Assembly (NCBI GenBank): GCA_001600615.1
Contig: BCKK01000002.1
Coordinates: forward strand, 3,192,809 to 3,256,808
Direction of reading: 5' to 3'
Source of the DNA: Dioszegia crocea
Lineage: Eukaryota > Basidiomycota > Tremellomycetes > Tremellales > Bulleribasidiaceae
DNA length: 64,000 nt
Part shown: positions 46,661 to 58,058 of the stretch, piece by piece
Position numbering within the stretch: position 1 is the stretch's first letter
Layout of the letters: each line of letters begins with the position of its first letter
Notes under the pieces: generated by a model
What the model saw: the letters and a program-made list of their open reading frames with translations, nothing else
Told to the model about the DNA's origin: nothing
Database searches by the model: none
Position numbers and translations under genes: made by a program

Positions 46661-48910
46661 ATGTCGGAACTCTTCAAAGACATTCCCGAATTTGTGGAGG
46701 TGAGCACTCATATAGCACTGCTGATGTAGACCACGATTGGTGAATCCATAGCAGCCAGGACAGAGACCCTAGGTAAGTGCGGCGCCAGCGTGACTGACTT
46801 CAGCATCATTTCGTGAACTCGGTCCTCCCGACCTGTGCCAAGTTGTCAAATCGACCGGGCCCAAGACGGCCTTGAAATCTGTAAGCATGAGCTCTATCAA
46901 GCTGACGACAGATTGGGTCCTACCATTACTGGTGAGAGAATCCCTGGATGCGCTAACAGCAGCTCCGGGGTCGAAGCTTCATCATCTGCCTCGCTTGCGG
47001 CTTACCTCAACTCGCTGCAATTTTCGGTCGAGGAATCGCAAGCTTGGTTCGGCAAAGGCACAGGATGGCATGTCAGCAGCGGAGTATACTGCTGCTTCAA
47101 TGCATTCTCCCGAGTCGACGTTCGAGTCGATGTAAAGATCCCCGGTGGCGTGGATGCGTACATTGTCGATCTTCGTGGCGAGAGGTAGGTCATGGCCGTT
47201 CGTTGCTAATGTAGACATCCAGCCACGCCTGAAATATGGCAAGAGACGTACTTGTCAGCCATCCTGCGAGCAATCTGCTATGCAGACGACGCATCTTACC
47301 GCTTGGCGGGCTTTAGGAAACTCGACCCGATAACATCTCTACAAGCCGAAACAAGGTTTTTGCAAGCCGCTGAAGCGCTCTTTGACAAGGGATGGCAGCT
47401 CGGGTCTGATCCAGAAATACAAGTCGCGACGGCTGTCACCAACCACCTGACGGCGGCGGTGATGAAGTATTTCACGGACAACTTTCGTTTGCATCGGGCA
47501 ACGGAGCTGTTTGAGAGATTGTCACAGAAGGATCCAGAGATAGCCGCTTTGCTGGCGAAGAGCTACATGGGCATGAGTAAGTGCAGGTACGGCAATGCTG
47601 ACAGCAGATGAGGAGATTAAGGCGGTCAAAATCATACATCAGGCATTGCAGGTCAATCCCCTCTCGTATCCTCTCCTCCACTCCCAAGTCGATTTCCTGC
47701 TGGGCAAGCACAAACCGGAATGGGCTCGACAAGTCGCCCAACAAGCCGTCAACGCAGCTCCATCCGAATTCGTCACTTGGGCGAAACTCACTCAGACCTA
47801 CATCGATCTGGGTCAGTTCGACGTCGCTCTCCTTACCCTCAACTCATGTCCCATGTTCACATTCAACGAGCGTGACCTTCACCGCATGCCCACACCGGCA
47901 AGGACACACCTGCCAATCAAAAAGTTCATTGCCGATTCGGGCATACTAGACGAAGAATCTGCACGGGATAATGAGGCGGATGTTGCGTTGCTGCGATTGC
48001 CGGCTCCCGGGTTGAGGGGGACATTTGCAAAGGCGTACTCGCTCCTCACCTTGTTGGTCTCAAAGATAGGGTGGGATGAGCTGCTCAAAACTCGATCGGT
48101 GGTTTTTGTAATGGAGGAGGAGTATCGCGCGCACAAACACACGGCTTCCGTCGACGAATCAATGCACACGCCATCCGAAATCCCCACCATTCGCATATCA
48201 TCCGAATCCAATCGTACCCCCACCGCTGTCCCCCTACCTCTTGAACGGCCTGAAGTGGCGCAGGGCGAGGAAATCGACGCGGACGCCGAGATATCCGCAT
48301 TCTCCAACAAGAGATTGTGCGAGAGATGGCTGGATAATCTGTTCCTCGTTCTGTATGAGGTGAGTACGTGTTTGGTCAAACTGACCACAGGACTTACGCG
48401 TGTATACCATATGGCGAGCAGAAATATCCCACTTCAAAACTCAGCACATGTCGTACAAGAAGACTGGTACAGAGGTGCGTAGCGTATAAACCGAGCTAAT
48501 GCAGTGGGAAATCCTTGGCGAATTAGCTCTTCGCTTGCACCACAAAGAAGAAGCCAAAGACGCTTTCCAACGCTGTCTCGACTCAAAGTTCAGCGCCAAA
48601 GCGTTGTTAAAACTACTCGAGATGTACTCTGGCGAGGGGGACTTGCAGCGTAGCCTGAACGTGGCGATCCGCCTGACTGCGTATCATCATCGATGGTATA
48701 TGGATTCGGCATATCCGTCAATGGTGGCGCATTACCTGTACAAGATGGGAATGGTGCATGGGCACTCCAAGATCAGATATACATTGTTGAGCATGGTGAG
48801 TGACATCTTGGCATGGCTAATGTTAGAATCTGCCCGAAGGCATCTTTGACATCATGCAGGGATACCTAAATTATGCGTCTACTTTTGGAGTTGAGGGATC
48901 GGAGTTTTAG
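46661..48910 (+). CDS. ChAPs family exomer subunit (Chs6/Bch1/Bch2/Bud7 type)
   Basis: Chs5-Arf1-binding proteins form the exomer cargo adaptor that exports chitin synthase and other proteins from the trans-Golgi. The first three exons are small: MSELFKDIPEFVE, QPGQRP and SFRELGPPDLCQVVKSTGPKTALKS. Then come YHFVNGVDASSSASLAAYLNSLQ, DLRGESHATPEIWQETYLSAILRAICYADDASYRLAGFRKLDP, TPR-like helices (EIKAVKIIHQALQVNPLSYPLLHSQVDFLLGK; WARQVAQQAVNAAPSEFVTWAKLTQTYIDLGQFDVALLTLNSCPMFTF), and the conserved end RWYMDSAYPSMVAHYLYKMGMVHGHSKIRYTLLSM / YASTFGVEGSEF. Which yeast paralogue it corresponds to cannot be told. It shares a 76-bp promoter with VPS52, and its stop (48908-48910) is 1 bp from the convergent RMT2 stop. 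Confidence 0.93.
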
Positions 48911-48911
48911 T

Positions 48912-50209
48912 CTATGCAAAGCGCGCTATTGGTAATCTATACCCAGGCAGATCCCAATACCTTCGCCTCACTCCCTTCCACACCTCCTCGCGGAGACTAT
49001 GAGAGATCGGTACATCGTGCCAGGAGACCGACAAGCCCACATCTTCCATATGCAGCTCGGCCAAATTGGACGCTACGGCGTAAATTGTTGGGTCTGAATC
49101 AGCTTTGTCGACGCATTACCTACTAGTCGCGCCGAGCCCATTCCAGAATGAGAATACCCCTTCGGTTTCTAGAATATCTGGCAAAACTTCAAAGAACGAT
49201 TTCAAATCTGCGTAAGCTGAGCCCGGGCGTCACCCACCTTCATACCCCTCGGCGAACGTGTCCATAAAGATAGCAGTGAAGCCTGAAGCATCTGGCGTTC
49301 CTCCGATGACTTCCCCGAGCTTTTCTGGTGAGAACCAGTCTTGCCACCTGCCTTCCAGGACGCGGACTCCCGGCCAATCATAGACCCCAGTATCGCGCAT
49401 GTGCTGTAGCACTTGCGGGTGGGCTTCGACGATGGTATGGTGCAATGGCTTGCGAGCTTGGAACATGCGATCGACCTATCAGCGTAGTCCATAGGTGACT
49501 CACTATCCCTAAGCCATAGCCGATATTCAGAACGGAATGATCCTCCCCGTCGGGCATCAATCGAACATGCTCCGCCACTTTCGTCAGCTCATGATGTGTG
49601 GCAACATACTCAGCGGTTCCTCCCATCCCATCATGACGCTACCATCAGTTCAGCTATTGCAGCACTCACCCGTTGCCGTCCGCGTCCATTACCCTTTCCC
49701 TGCCGTCCTCGCCAGTCTCCCAGGTCAGCTCACTGGCTAGGAAGGTGATATTGTCTCCCGAGGAAGTTGTGTCTTCCGCTCGAAGCGCTATGTGGTCTTC
49801 CGACGATGAAGGCGCAGAGAGGATATGATGCAGCATTTCTGCCATCAGCAATGAAGTTGTATCACTAACCCGTCCGAATACCCTCATTGCGGATCATCTC
49901 CCAACCCTCCTTGTCACCAAGACTTAGGCATATTTCTCCCGCCGTCTGGCCCCACTTGTCGACCGCATTCCACACGGCACCCCCCTGGAGTAACGTCCTC
50001 AGTAATTGAGGATTGCGTCGCTCGGCAGCGTAATGCAGGCACGACCAGCCTAGTTCTTCATCTTGAAACCAAGCAGGAGCCCCAGCGTCAAGGAGAGCCT
50101 TGACGCCTGTGAGCGATCCGGTCCGGACCGATGTTATGAGCTGAAAAGCGAACGGCAAGAGGTCAGGCGGGAGGTGAATCCTCTTCGGTTTTGATGCTGA
50201 CCCTGTCAT
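48912..50209 (-). CDS. RMT2: Protein arginine N-methyltransferase 2 (Rmt2, type IV)
   Basis: Rmt2 makes delta-N-monomethylarginine, in yeast on ribosomal protein L12. The N-terminal ankyrin part reads [64 protein letters not shown]. The methyltransferase reads [20 protein letters not shown] (SAM-binding loop), [77 protein letters not shown], then [19 protein letters not shown] and [14 protein letters not shown]. Five or more introns, including one of about 30 nt inside GAT/NPTIY. The start [10 protein letters not shown] is 50209. Full length, no lesion. The stop abuts that of ChAPs. Confidence 0.93.
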
Positions 50210-50270
50210 GTTGAGTCGAGTAGTGAACCTTTGATCAGTTCTATGTTCATGTATAGCACCTCAGCTTAAA

Positions 50271-50300
50271 ATGCTAGCTATAACTAGCTAGCTAGCTTCG
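50271..50300. repeat. CTAG/GCTA tandem palindromic run
   Basis: ATGCTAGCTATAACTAGCTAGCTAGC, a self-complementary tetranucleotide run in the 205-bp divergent promoter of RMT2 and APM1. Could extrude a small cruciform or be a mutational hotspot; no regulator is known to me for it. Confidence 0.6.
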
Positions 50301-50414
50301 CTGCAGAGTCCGTGCGCGGGTATTTCGAACGCGTCGGCGAGGCGCTGAGATCAGCTGCTGAGATTGACCTTCACGCTAAGCTCCCATCCACAGTCCACAT
50401 ATCCATATACCACC

Positions 50415-52008
50415 ATGGCCAGCTTAATAGCCATCCTCGACGTCAAGGGCAAGGTATGCTCGGTGTGTCACGCAGCTGATCCACAGTCATTAATACAACG
50501 CTCTTATCGTGACGATATCCCGCCGTCGTATATTGAGCGTTTCCTCCCCCTCGTTCTTGACATGGAGGAAGAGAACATCTCAGTCACACCCTGCTTCTCT
50601 GATGATGGAATCAACTACATGCACATCAGACATAACAATCTCTATCGTAAGTGAGCAAAGTGGGCCGGTCTGACTTAGTCCTCGCTTTGAGCAAACGCAA
50701 CACAAACGCGGCGGAGATCATCTTCTTCCTCCATCGATTATGTTCAGTAAGTAGACCCTCGACATGGCTGACATCAGGTTCTGACAGAGTACTTCAAAGA
50801 ACTCGAGGAGGAATCCATTCGAGACAACTTTGTCATCATTTACGAGCTGCTCGACGAGATGATGGATTTTGGCTTTCCGCAGACCACCGAAAGCAAGATC
50901 TTGCAAGAATATATTACACAGGAATCACACAAACTCGAATCGCAAGCTCGTCCACCAATGGCAGTGACCAATGCTGTATCGTGGCGATCGGAGGGAATCC
51001 GGTACAGGAAAAATGAGGTGTTCCTTGATGTGGTGGAGAGCATAAATCTACTTGTAAGTGTAGGGATGGCTACGCTGACTTAGGTCAATGCCTCGGGCAA
51101 CGTGGTGAGATCGGAGATTCTAGGTGCAGTCAAGATGAAGTGCTACCTGTCCGGGATGCCTGAACTCAGGCTTGGACTGAACGACAAGGTCATGTTCGAG
51201 TCTACTGGTCGAGGTGAGCGCTCGTACTTCGGTGCTGATTAGCCTCCCGCGGGAAAGCAATCGAGATGGAGGATGTCAAATTTCATCAATGCGTCCGACT
51301 TTCACGATTCGAGAATGACCGCACAATCTCCTTCATCCCACCCGACGGCGAATTTGAGCTTATGTCCTATCGTCTGGCTCAAGACGTCAAGCCATTAGTC
51401 TGGGTGGAGGCAAGCGTGGAAAGCCACAGAGGATCGCGTGTCGAGTACATGGTGAAGGTCAGAGGCCAGTTCAAGCGACGGAGCACAGCCAACAACGTCG
51501 AGATCTTCGTACCCGTCCCAGACGATGCAGATAGTCCGAAATTCCGAGTGAGTCCATGCTGAGCGTCGCTGATTAGGCATCTGTAGGATCGGTGGTTTAC
51601 GCTCCGGAGAAATCGGCGTTTGTATGGAAGATAAAGCAGCTTGGGGGTGGAAGAGACTATCTCATGCGCGCTCACTTTGGTCTGCCGAGTGTCAGAAATG
51701 GCAAGTAGCCTGTTGATCCCGCTGATGGCAGATGAGCTCGACAAGCGCGCACCAATCACAGTCAAATTTGAGATTCCGTACTTCACAGTGTCTGGTATTC
51801 AAGTCAGATATCTGAAGATTGTCGAGAAGTCGGGATATCGTGAGTACTCGGCGAGGAGCTAGCTGATCTTCAGAAGCGTACGTTTCGCTGATTCGCCTCA
51901 CTGACACACAGACTGCCTTGGGTCCGGTACATTTCCCAAAACGGAGACGACTATGTACTTCGCACCATCACGGATGCCAAGTCCTCCACCATCGTCGCTC
52001 CCTTATGA
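50415..52008 (+). CDS. APM1: AP-1 clathrin adaptor medium (mu) subunit
   Basis: The mu-1 subunit of AP-1 selects YxxPhi and dileucine cargo for clathrin coats at the trans-Golgi/endosome, recruited by Arf1. The N-terminal longin part: MASLIAILDVKGKSLIQRSYRDD, INYMHIRHNNLYLLALSKRNTNAAEIIFFLHRLC. Middle: DNFVIIYELLDEMMDFGFPQTTESKILQEYITQE. C-terminal mu homology domain: VSWRSEGIRYRKNEVFLDVVESINLLVNASGNVVRSEILGAVKMKCYLSGMPELRLGLNDKV, FIPPDGEFELMSYRL, IPYFTVSGIQVRYLKIVEKSGYQALPWVRYISQNGDDYVLRT. The last motif requires a 4-nt exon (51874-51877). The family end at LRT is extended here by about 13 residues to TGA at 52006-52008. About ten introns. Confidence 0.94.
51874..51877 (+). other. APM1: 4-nt microexon (AAGC) of APM1
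   Basis: Upstream exon ends ...GGATATC at 51839; introns 51840-51873 and 51878-51911 (34 nt each, GTGAGT and GTACGT donors, CTGAT/CTGAC branch-like sites, CAG ends) flank AAGC. Only with the microexon does TATC+AAGC+ACTGCC read Y-Q-A-L-P-W, the conserved mu-1 sequence. Confidence 0.8.
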
Positions 52009-52135
52009 CCTGTAGTATAGTATGAGATGCACACTGTATCAGGATCGCCTTACGGCATCTCCGTTTCATGTTTGGCGGGGCCCTTTCCGCGGTTCGCGTC
52101 AAGGTTCTCCATCTTCAACCTCTCATTCCATTATA

Positions 52136-53835
52136 ATGTCTGATCCGGGACCATCATCCACAGACCCTGCAGCCCTGCATGACCGGGTACCGGAAACACC
52201 AGCGGCTGTCAGAGCCGAGACTCCCTCCGCTCCCGCTCCAAAGGGGCCCTCGAAGACCTTACCCGACTCCACTCCCTCGAGCTCACAAACCCCAACGGCT
52301 CGGCCAGACGTTTCAGAGTTCGATCCCTTCATAGCTGGCTCACCTTCGACCCCGAAGAAGCCAGATGAGCCAGCCTTCAACTTCTCAGGCTTTCTGAAGG
52401 ATCTGCGCGGTAAATCCGCGGAGCCCATCGCCCGATACCTAAAGAGGTGAGCCCTTCACGTCCGGAGCTGATCAGCTTCTTGTCGAATTTTGCGAAGAAG
52501 CCCTTCACAGTCAACGAGCAAATGAAACTCATACATGATTTTCTTCGCTTCATAGCCGATAAGATGATCCAAGTGGAACCATGGAAGTCTCAGAGCCACG
52601 CCGAATTCGACAATGCTCTGGAAGCAGTGGAAAAGCTAGTCATGAATCGGCTGTACAGCTAGTGAGTATTGGTAGGGCGCTCTAATATCAGTACCTTCAC
52701 TCCACAATTAGTCCCCTCTCAACCAATCACCACCGACGACCTAGAAAAAGATGCCGTGTTTGCGCAGCGGGTGAGGTTGTTTGGTTGGGTTCGAGAGAAA
52801 CACCTAGATGTTCCAGAAGGCGACGCCAGCCAAGGATTTTTGGGATTTGCTGAACAAGGCAAGTCAATGCAATGCCACGCTTACAGCAGAGCTGCTCAAG
52901 ATCAATCACTACAAGGCACCTCGTGACAAGATGATCTGCATTCTCAATTGTTGCAAAGTCATTTTCGGTCTCATTCGCCATATCTCCGGGTCGGGACCCG
53001 ATGCGACCTCTGCAGACGCATTCATTCCGGTTCTAATCTTCGTCGTGTTACGCGCGAATCCTGAGAATATGATCTCCAATGTAGAGTGAGTTGTTGTCAT
53101 TGTCATGCTGATCAGATACATCAATCGATTTCGCAGCCAATCCAAGCTGCAAGGCGAAGCAGGCTACTACTTGTCGAGCCTGGTGCGTGACGGTATGTTC
53201 CAGCTAACAACAGAGCGGCTCCATCTCATTCATCGAAACTATGGACGCCTCCAGCCTCAGCAACATCACCCAGGACGAGTTCGAACAAAACGTTGAGCGG
53301 GCGATCCAGGAATTACCACCTTCGCCTTCTGCGACGAGATCACATCCCTTACCGTCATCCATGTCTCCTTTCGACTCTTCGCCGGGCGAGGAGCCAGCGC
53401 GGGCTTTAGTCTTCCCTTCACTCGACAATACGCGTAGGTTCTTCCAACGTACAGGCAACATCGCCCAAGACGCCGTCAGCAGACCACTCAATGCTATTGG
53501 AAAGATATTTGAGGGCATTCAGCGCGAGGACGGCGAGGACTCGACACCAAGGAAAGGTGCCATCACGCCGGATACGCCGACGCGGCGCTTTGATCAGATG
53601 GACTTGGAGACGTGAGTCTGTCGAGATGGGCCAGACTGATCATAGACATTCTGATATCCCCCTACCCGAATTCTCGCAAATCCAAGGCACAATCGACACC
53701 GAGACCTTGAACCGAGCCAACATCCAGACCCTGCATCAGATGTTCCCCGCTCTGGACGAGGAGGTAGTAGAGGCTGTGCTAGAGAGTTGCGGAGACGACC
53801 TTGGAACAGCCATAGACCGACTTCTAGAAATGTAG
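52136..53835 (+). CDS. VPS9: Vps9-domain Rab5 exchange factor with C-terminal CUE domain
   Basis: This GEF activates Rab5/Vps21 on early endosomes. A Ser/Pro/Thr-rich N-terminus (to about FDPFIAG) leads to the helical bundle FSGFLKDLRGKSAEPIARYLKR, FLSNFAKKPFTVNEQMKLIHDFLRFIADKM. The VPS9 domain follows: DDLEKDAVFAQRVRLFGWVREKHLD, ELLKINHYKAPRDKMICILNCCKVIFGLI, DAFIPVLIFVVLRANPENMISNVEYINRFRSQSKLQGEAGYYLSSL, SISFIETMDASSLS. The C-terminal CUE domain, IQTLHQMFPALDEEVVEAVLESCGDDLGTAIDRLLEM, should bind ubiquitin. About eight short introns; the exon edge at RAPRDKM is approximate. It lies tail to tail with the GMPPA-type gene, stops 7 bp apart. Confidence 0.93.
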
Positions 53836-53842
53836 ATATGCA

Positions 53843-55362
53843 TCAAAGCAGAACCTGGTTGGCCGCATTCTTCCCAAGAGTTTTCTGTCCGTCAGCTCGA
53901 CCACGACGGAAACCTACATTCGGCAATACAATACAGCTCCGAACCAAAGTTTCGGGCGCGAGCGTCACTTCCGTAGCTGACATCAGCTTGGACAAAGGCC
54001 TTTACTCACCCAACACCGTCACACTGATCTTGCCCTTGTTGTCCTCAGGCTCTGGTATGCCGTCGACCCTAGCCCAAGGGCCGATCTGGCAATTTTGCCC
54101 GACAATAGCGTGCAGAACGCAACTATGCTGCTCGAGAGAGGTGCCCTCAAAGATGATCGCATCCTTCACTCTGACACCAGCGGCGACTCGGACTCCCGGC
54201 CCGATGGCCACATTCGGACCAATCTTGGCCGTGGGGTCAATGACGGCGCTCGGGTCAATGTACGAGGGGGCCAACACCATTGCGGATGGCTTGGCGAGCA
54301 GATCTGGATGCGTCTTCTGGAAGCGGGATAGGTAGAGTGAGGATGCCGACACGGCAGATCTATTGTCAGCTGTGAAGCAGTCCAAACTCACGCTGCACTC
54401 TTGATCTGACGCCAGAAATCCTTCGTCTGGTAAACGTGCATCTTCTTGCCAGCTGCAAGAGGAACAATGACATCTTGCTCGAGCCGAAGCATTTCGTCAG
54501 ACTGGATCAAGGGATCCTCTCTGCCATTAGCGCAGTCGGTCAAGTACGCACGCTGCACGGGCTGCCTTGTCGTCCATGGCGACCTTGATCTCGTCAAACA
54601 ACGACTTGTCGAACACTAATCAGCACACTCATACACAAACTCACAGTAGACACCTCCGTTGACAGTGTTCGAGATCCAGCTTTCGGGCTTCTCGACGTAG
54701 TGTACGATCTGGTTGTCCTCCGAGACGATGCAGCCGTATTGGGTCGCGGTCTCCCGTTTGACCTATCATCAGCAAGTCCATACACAACTCACATTGACAC
54801 CCATTATCGTTCCGACACCGCGATGCTTCGAATGCAGATCCATCATTTCCGCGAATGGGAAAGAACAACAAATGTCAATGTTGCAGATGAAGATGTTCTG
54901 CGGGCAGGGAGGTCGCAAGATGGAATCACGGACTGTAATCAGCCGTGCTCGGACGAAGAACTCACAATGATATAGACCTCCGGCAGTTCCCAGTGGTCTG
55001 TACTCCCGCAAATAACTACGTCAACTCGACCCCACGTTCGCTTACCTTATGGAGATGTTGGGGAATTCTCTCTTGGCATCTTTTATGAATCCTGCCATAA
55101 CGGCGTCTTCATAAAAGCCAATAATGAGTACCTCAGTCAGTGCGGGGACTTTTGCCAGTGCGGCTAGCGGGTGCCAGACCATGGGCTATCTGTCAGCTGC
55201 GACTTGGGCGCTCGTACCTTGCCTGCGATGGGTAGCAGGGGCTTGGGACCTGGACATTAATTAGCCGAGCAGGGCCTTGGACCCACAGTCTAGAGTGAGG
55301 GGCCTCATACGAGTGCCCTTTGAGGGCCCGCCTACGAGGATGACACCTTTAGTAGTGGCCAT
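53843..55362 (-). CDS. GMPPA-type mannose-1-phosphate guanylyltransferase (alpha subunit)
   Basis: This nucleotidyltransferase resembles the alpha (regulatory) form of GDP-mannose pyrophosphorylase. The N-terminus reads [36 protein letters not shown] (pyrophosphorylase signature in the alpha form GGPSKGT), then MVWHPLAALAK, EYRPLGTAGGLYHFRDSIL, ENIFICNIDICCSFP, QIVHYVEKPESWISNTVNGGVYLF. The C-terminus has left-handed beta-helix hexapeptides (PSYIDPSAVIDPTAKIGPNVAIGPGVRVAAGVRVKDAIIFEGTSLEQHSCVLHAIVGQNCQIGPWARVDG) and ends ANQVLL. In animals the alpha form senses GDP-mannose and inhibits the catalytic beta form; that role here is inferred. The final intron is 33 nt (53885-53917) and in frame, so it is easily missed. 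Stop at complement 53843-53845. Confidence 0.9.
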
Positions 55363-55508
55363 GTTGTATGGGTGGATGGACGGAGATATTGGCTGGAGAT
55401 GGACGCGGCCGAATCCGGACAACGTGGGGCGGAATCAATTTAAGTTCAGATGTGTGTGCGTCGAGGAGGCGGGTCAACAATCTCTACTCTCTACTTTATC
55501 CATACACA

Positions 55509-57923
55509 ATGCTCATCGTCACAGCCGTACATACCTTCGTAGCAGAGCACGGCGATGAGCTCGAATTCTCAGCAGGCGAACCTATAGAGGTCATCGAGCG
55601 AGACGACGATTTCGGGGATGGATGGTGGAGGGTACGCATCAACTCTCTTCCTCTCGCTGATGACTTAGGGGCGAAATACCAAAGGCGAAGAGGGTCTGTT
55701 CCCCGCCACCTACATCACTCAATCAGCTCCCGAATCTCAACCCCCTGCAATCGAGCATTCCCCATCCCCAAAGGCGGATCCCACACCGCACATGGATGAT
55801 ACGATTGCCCCAGATCAAGTCGTTCCTCACACAAACGGTACCGCTCCTGTAGGCGTCGCCCCGTCGGTGATTGGCAAAACCATAGGCGAGATCGAGAATG
55901 CAATCGAATCCATCACCAAACCCGAAACCGAGTCTGAGCAAACTCGAGACCAACCCCAGCCTGAGCTGGGTATCGGATCCGATACCCGAGCTCGGCTTGC
56001 CGCGCAGGCACAACTTGCCAACGAAGAGAGCGATCTGCATAGGATCAGCGGAGGTGTCGCGGGTCTGGTGTACTCAGACGAAAGTGAGGACGAGGAGGAG
56101 GCGGAAAAGAGGAGAAGTTTGAAAAATGGCAAATCTGCCATTTCCTCGCTACAGCCCGCCCCAATCCTGCCAGCAACTCCCCCTCTCGGTAACTCTGCGT
56201 TCGCATCACACGCAACACCTTCTGTCCACTCCGGTCCCACGCCAAGGGGCCCGGCGTCTTCCTGGGGCGTCGAAGAGGTCGTTCAATGGGCGAAAAGCAA
56301 GGGTTTCGAGGAGTGGTCCAAATTTCAAGAGCATGAAATTTCCGGCGACCTTCTCCTCGAACTGGATGCCAATCTTCTCAAAGAGCTTGACATCCCCCAG
56401 TTCGGTAAACGGTTGCGTATCGCACAAGCCATATCGGAACTCCGTCGACCCTCCTCCATATCCTCGTCCCAACGGTCACCCGTCTCGCAAAGTCTCAGTC
56501 GAGGCATGAGCGCTCCTCCAAATACATTCACCATACCCCCCAGCTCACCTCCTGCATCTACCACTCCCCCTCTGTCTGACGCTTACTCCACCCATAGCAG
56601 AAAAGTCAGCTCGACATCTACCTCCACGCCAGCCCCTATGCAGTCAATCAAAGAGGCCGGTATTGCGAGCCCCATCTCCACCAGCGTTCCGCCCAGCCCA
56701 GTCACTCCAGGGACGATGGCAAAGCGCGAATCATTCGGATCTGTCGGTCATCGCAAGGGCAAATCGAGTATTGACAACAAAGAGCCTCGACTGAGCTTCT
56801 TTGGTCGTAGCCGCAAGCCCGCGCCCACCACCCCTTCCGACACTCGCAGCACTGCTCGGCCAGTCATTCAACAGGTCCATCAGATGCAGCCCGCAACGCC
56901 ACAGGCTGCGCCGGTCGTATCGAGTGCTGCTGCGCTCAAGCAGATCGGCACGCCCGATCATTCAGGCTACATGAAGAAGAAGGGAGATCGCTACGGTTGG
57001 AAGTCGCGGTACTTCGTACTCAAGGGACCGCATTTGTACTACCTGGCGACGGAACATGTAAGTCAACACTGCGAGCAGGGCTGACCCGCAGGAGGACCGG
57101 GTCAAAGGTCATATTCCTCTCCAGGGTCATCGTGTGATTGTCGACGAAAACACCAATCCTGGGTCCTACGGCTTCCGCCTGGTAGGACCCAACAAGACTC
57201 ACTTCTTCTCGTCTGCGGAGCAAAGTGCAGTCCGAGGGTGGATGAAGGCCCTCATGAAGGCTACGATCGCCCGCGATTACTCGGTAGCTGTCACATCTTC
57301 TTGTAATATCCCCACAATCCCTTTGGCCGAGGCTCAAGCTCTGAGTCCTCGGCCTCCCTCACCCGCCAGTCGAGACGCTACTCAGCGAGCGACCAGAAGG
57401 GAAAATACCAACACCCTGACCCCGCATGACGCTAGCATTTTGGTGAGTTACACGCTCGGCGGAGCTGACGTCAGATGTCGCTCGACAGCCCTCAGCGCAT
57501 GAGCTTGATACCCAGCCGTCCCAATAAGGACATGAGACGTCCTTCTGCATCGCAAGCCGTAAGTTTTATGTAGACTGGGCTTACATCCAGAGTGACGCGG
57601 AACTTGTTGATTGGGTTAATTCCGTCCTTCCCTCGCAATACCCTCGGGTATCGGCCATTCCCCAATCATTCATCTCCGGCGAAGTTATCTTCTTACTCGT
57701 GCGATCACTATCTGGTGTCGATCCGCAGCCTCCGGTACCTCCCTCTGCCTTCAATCCCGAAGCGGACGGCTTACCTGGCGTTGAAGGACTATTCGCAATG
57801 ATGGATATTTTGGTGGATGCTGGCGTTGATCCAATGGGGGTGACACTGAACGAAGTGCGCAGCGGGGACTCGGCTGCTATTGCCAGGTTGTTGGAGAGTA
57901 TCAGGGGTTGGCAGCAGCAGTAA
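55509..57923 (+). CDS. BOI1: Boi1/Boi2-like polarity scaffold: SH3-SAM-PH plus C-terminal CH-like domain
   Basis: SH3 at the N-terminus (VTAVHTFVAEHGDELEFSAGEPIEVIERDDDFGDGWWR / GRNTKGEEGLFPATYI), SAM in the middle (SSWGVEEVVQWAKSKGFEEWSKFQEHEISGDLLLELDANLLKELDIPQFGKRLRIAQAI), then a Ser/Thr/Pro-rich linker and a PH domain (HSGYMKKKGDRYGWKSRYFVLKGPHLYYLATEH / EDRVKGHIPL..AVRGWMKALM). This is the Boi1/Boi2 order; those proteins act at bud sites with Cdc42/Rho3 and the exocyst. The C-terminus adds DAELVDWVNSVLPSQYP.. SGEVIFLLVRSLSGV.. DILVDAGV, resembling a calponin-homology fold. Introns include one of 32 nt (57443-57474). The start is at 55509, 146 bp from the divergent GMPPA-type gene. The BOI name is by architecture. 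Confidence 0.88.
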
Positions 57924-58058
57924 TAGGGTAGATGTCTAAATACTATAATGCACTTGCGATAAGAGGAATACGTAACGTCGTAATCAGCTCTTGCGTCATT
58001 TGGCTTCCCGCACTCTTGTCCACATTCATCAATCTCACCTGTCGATACGTATCGCATC

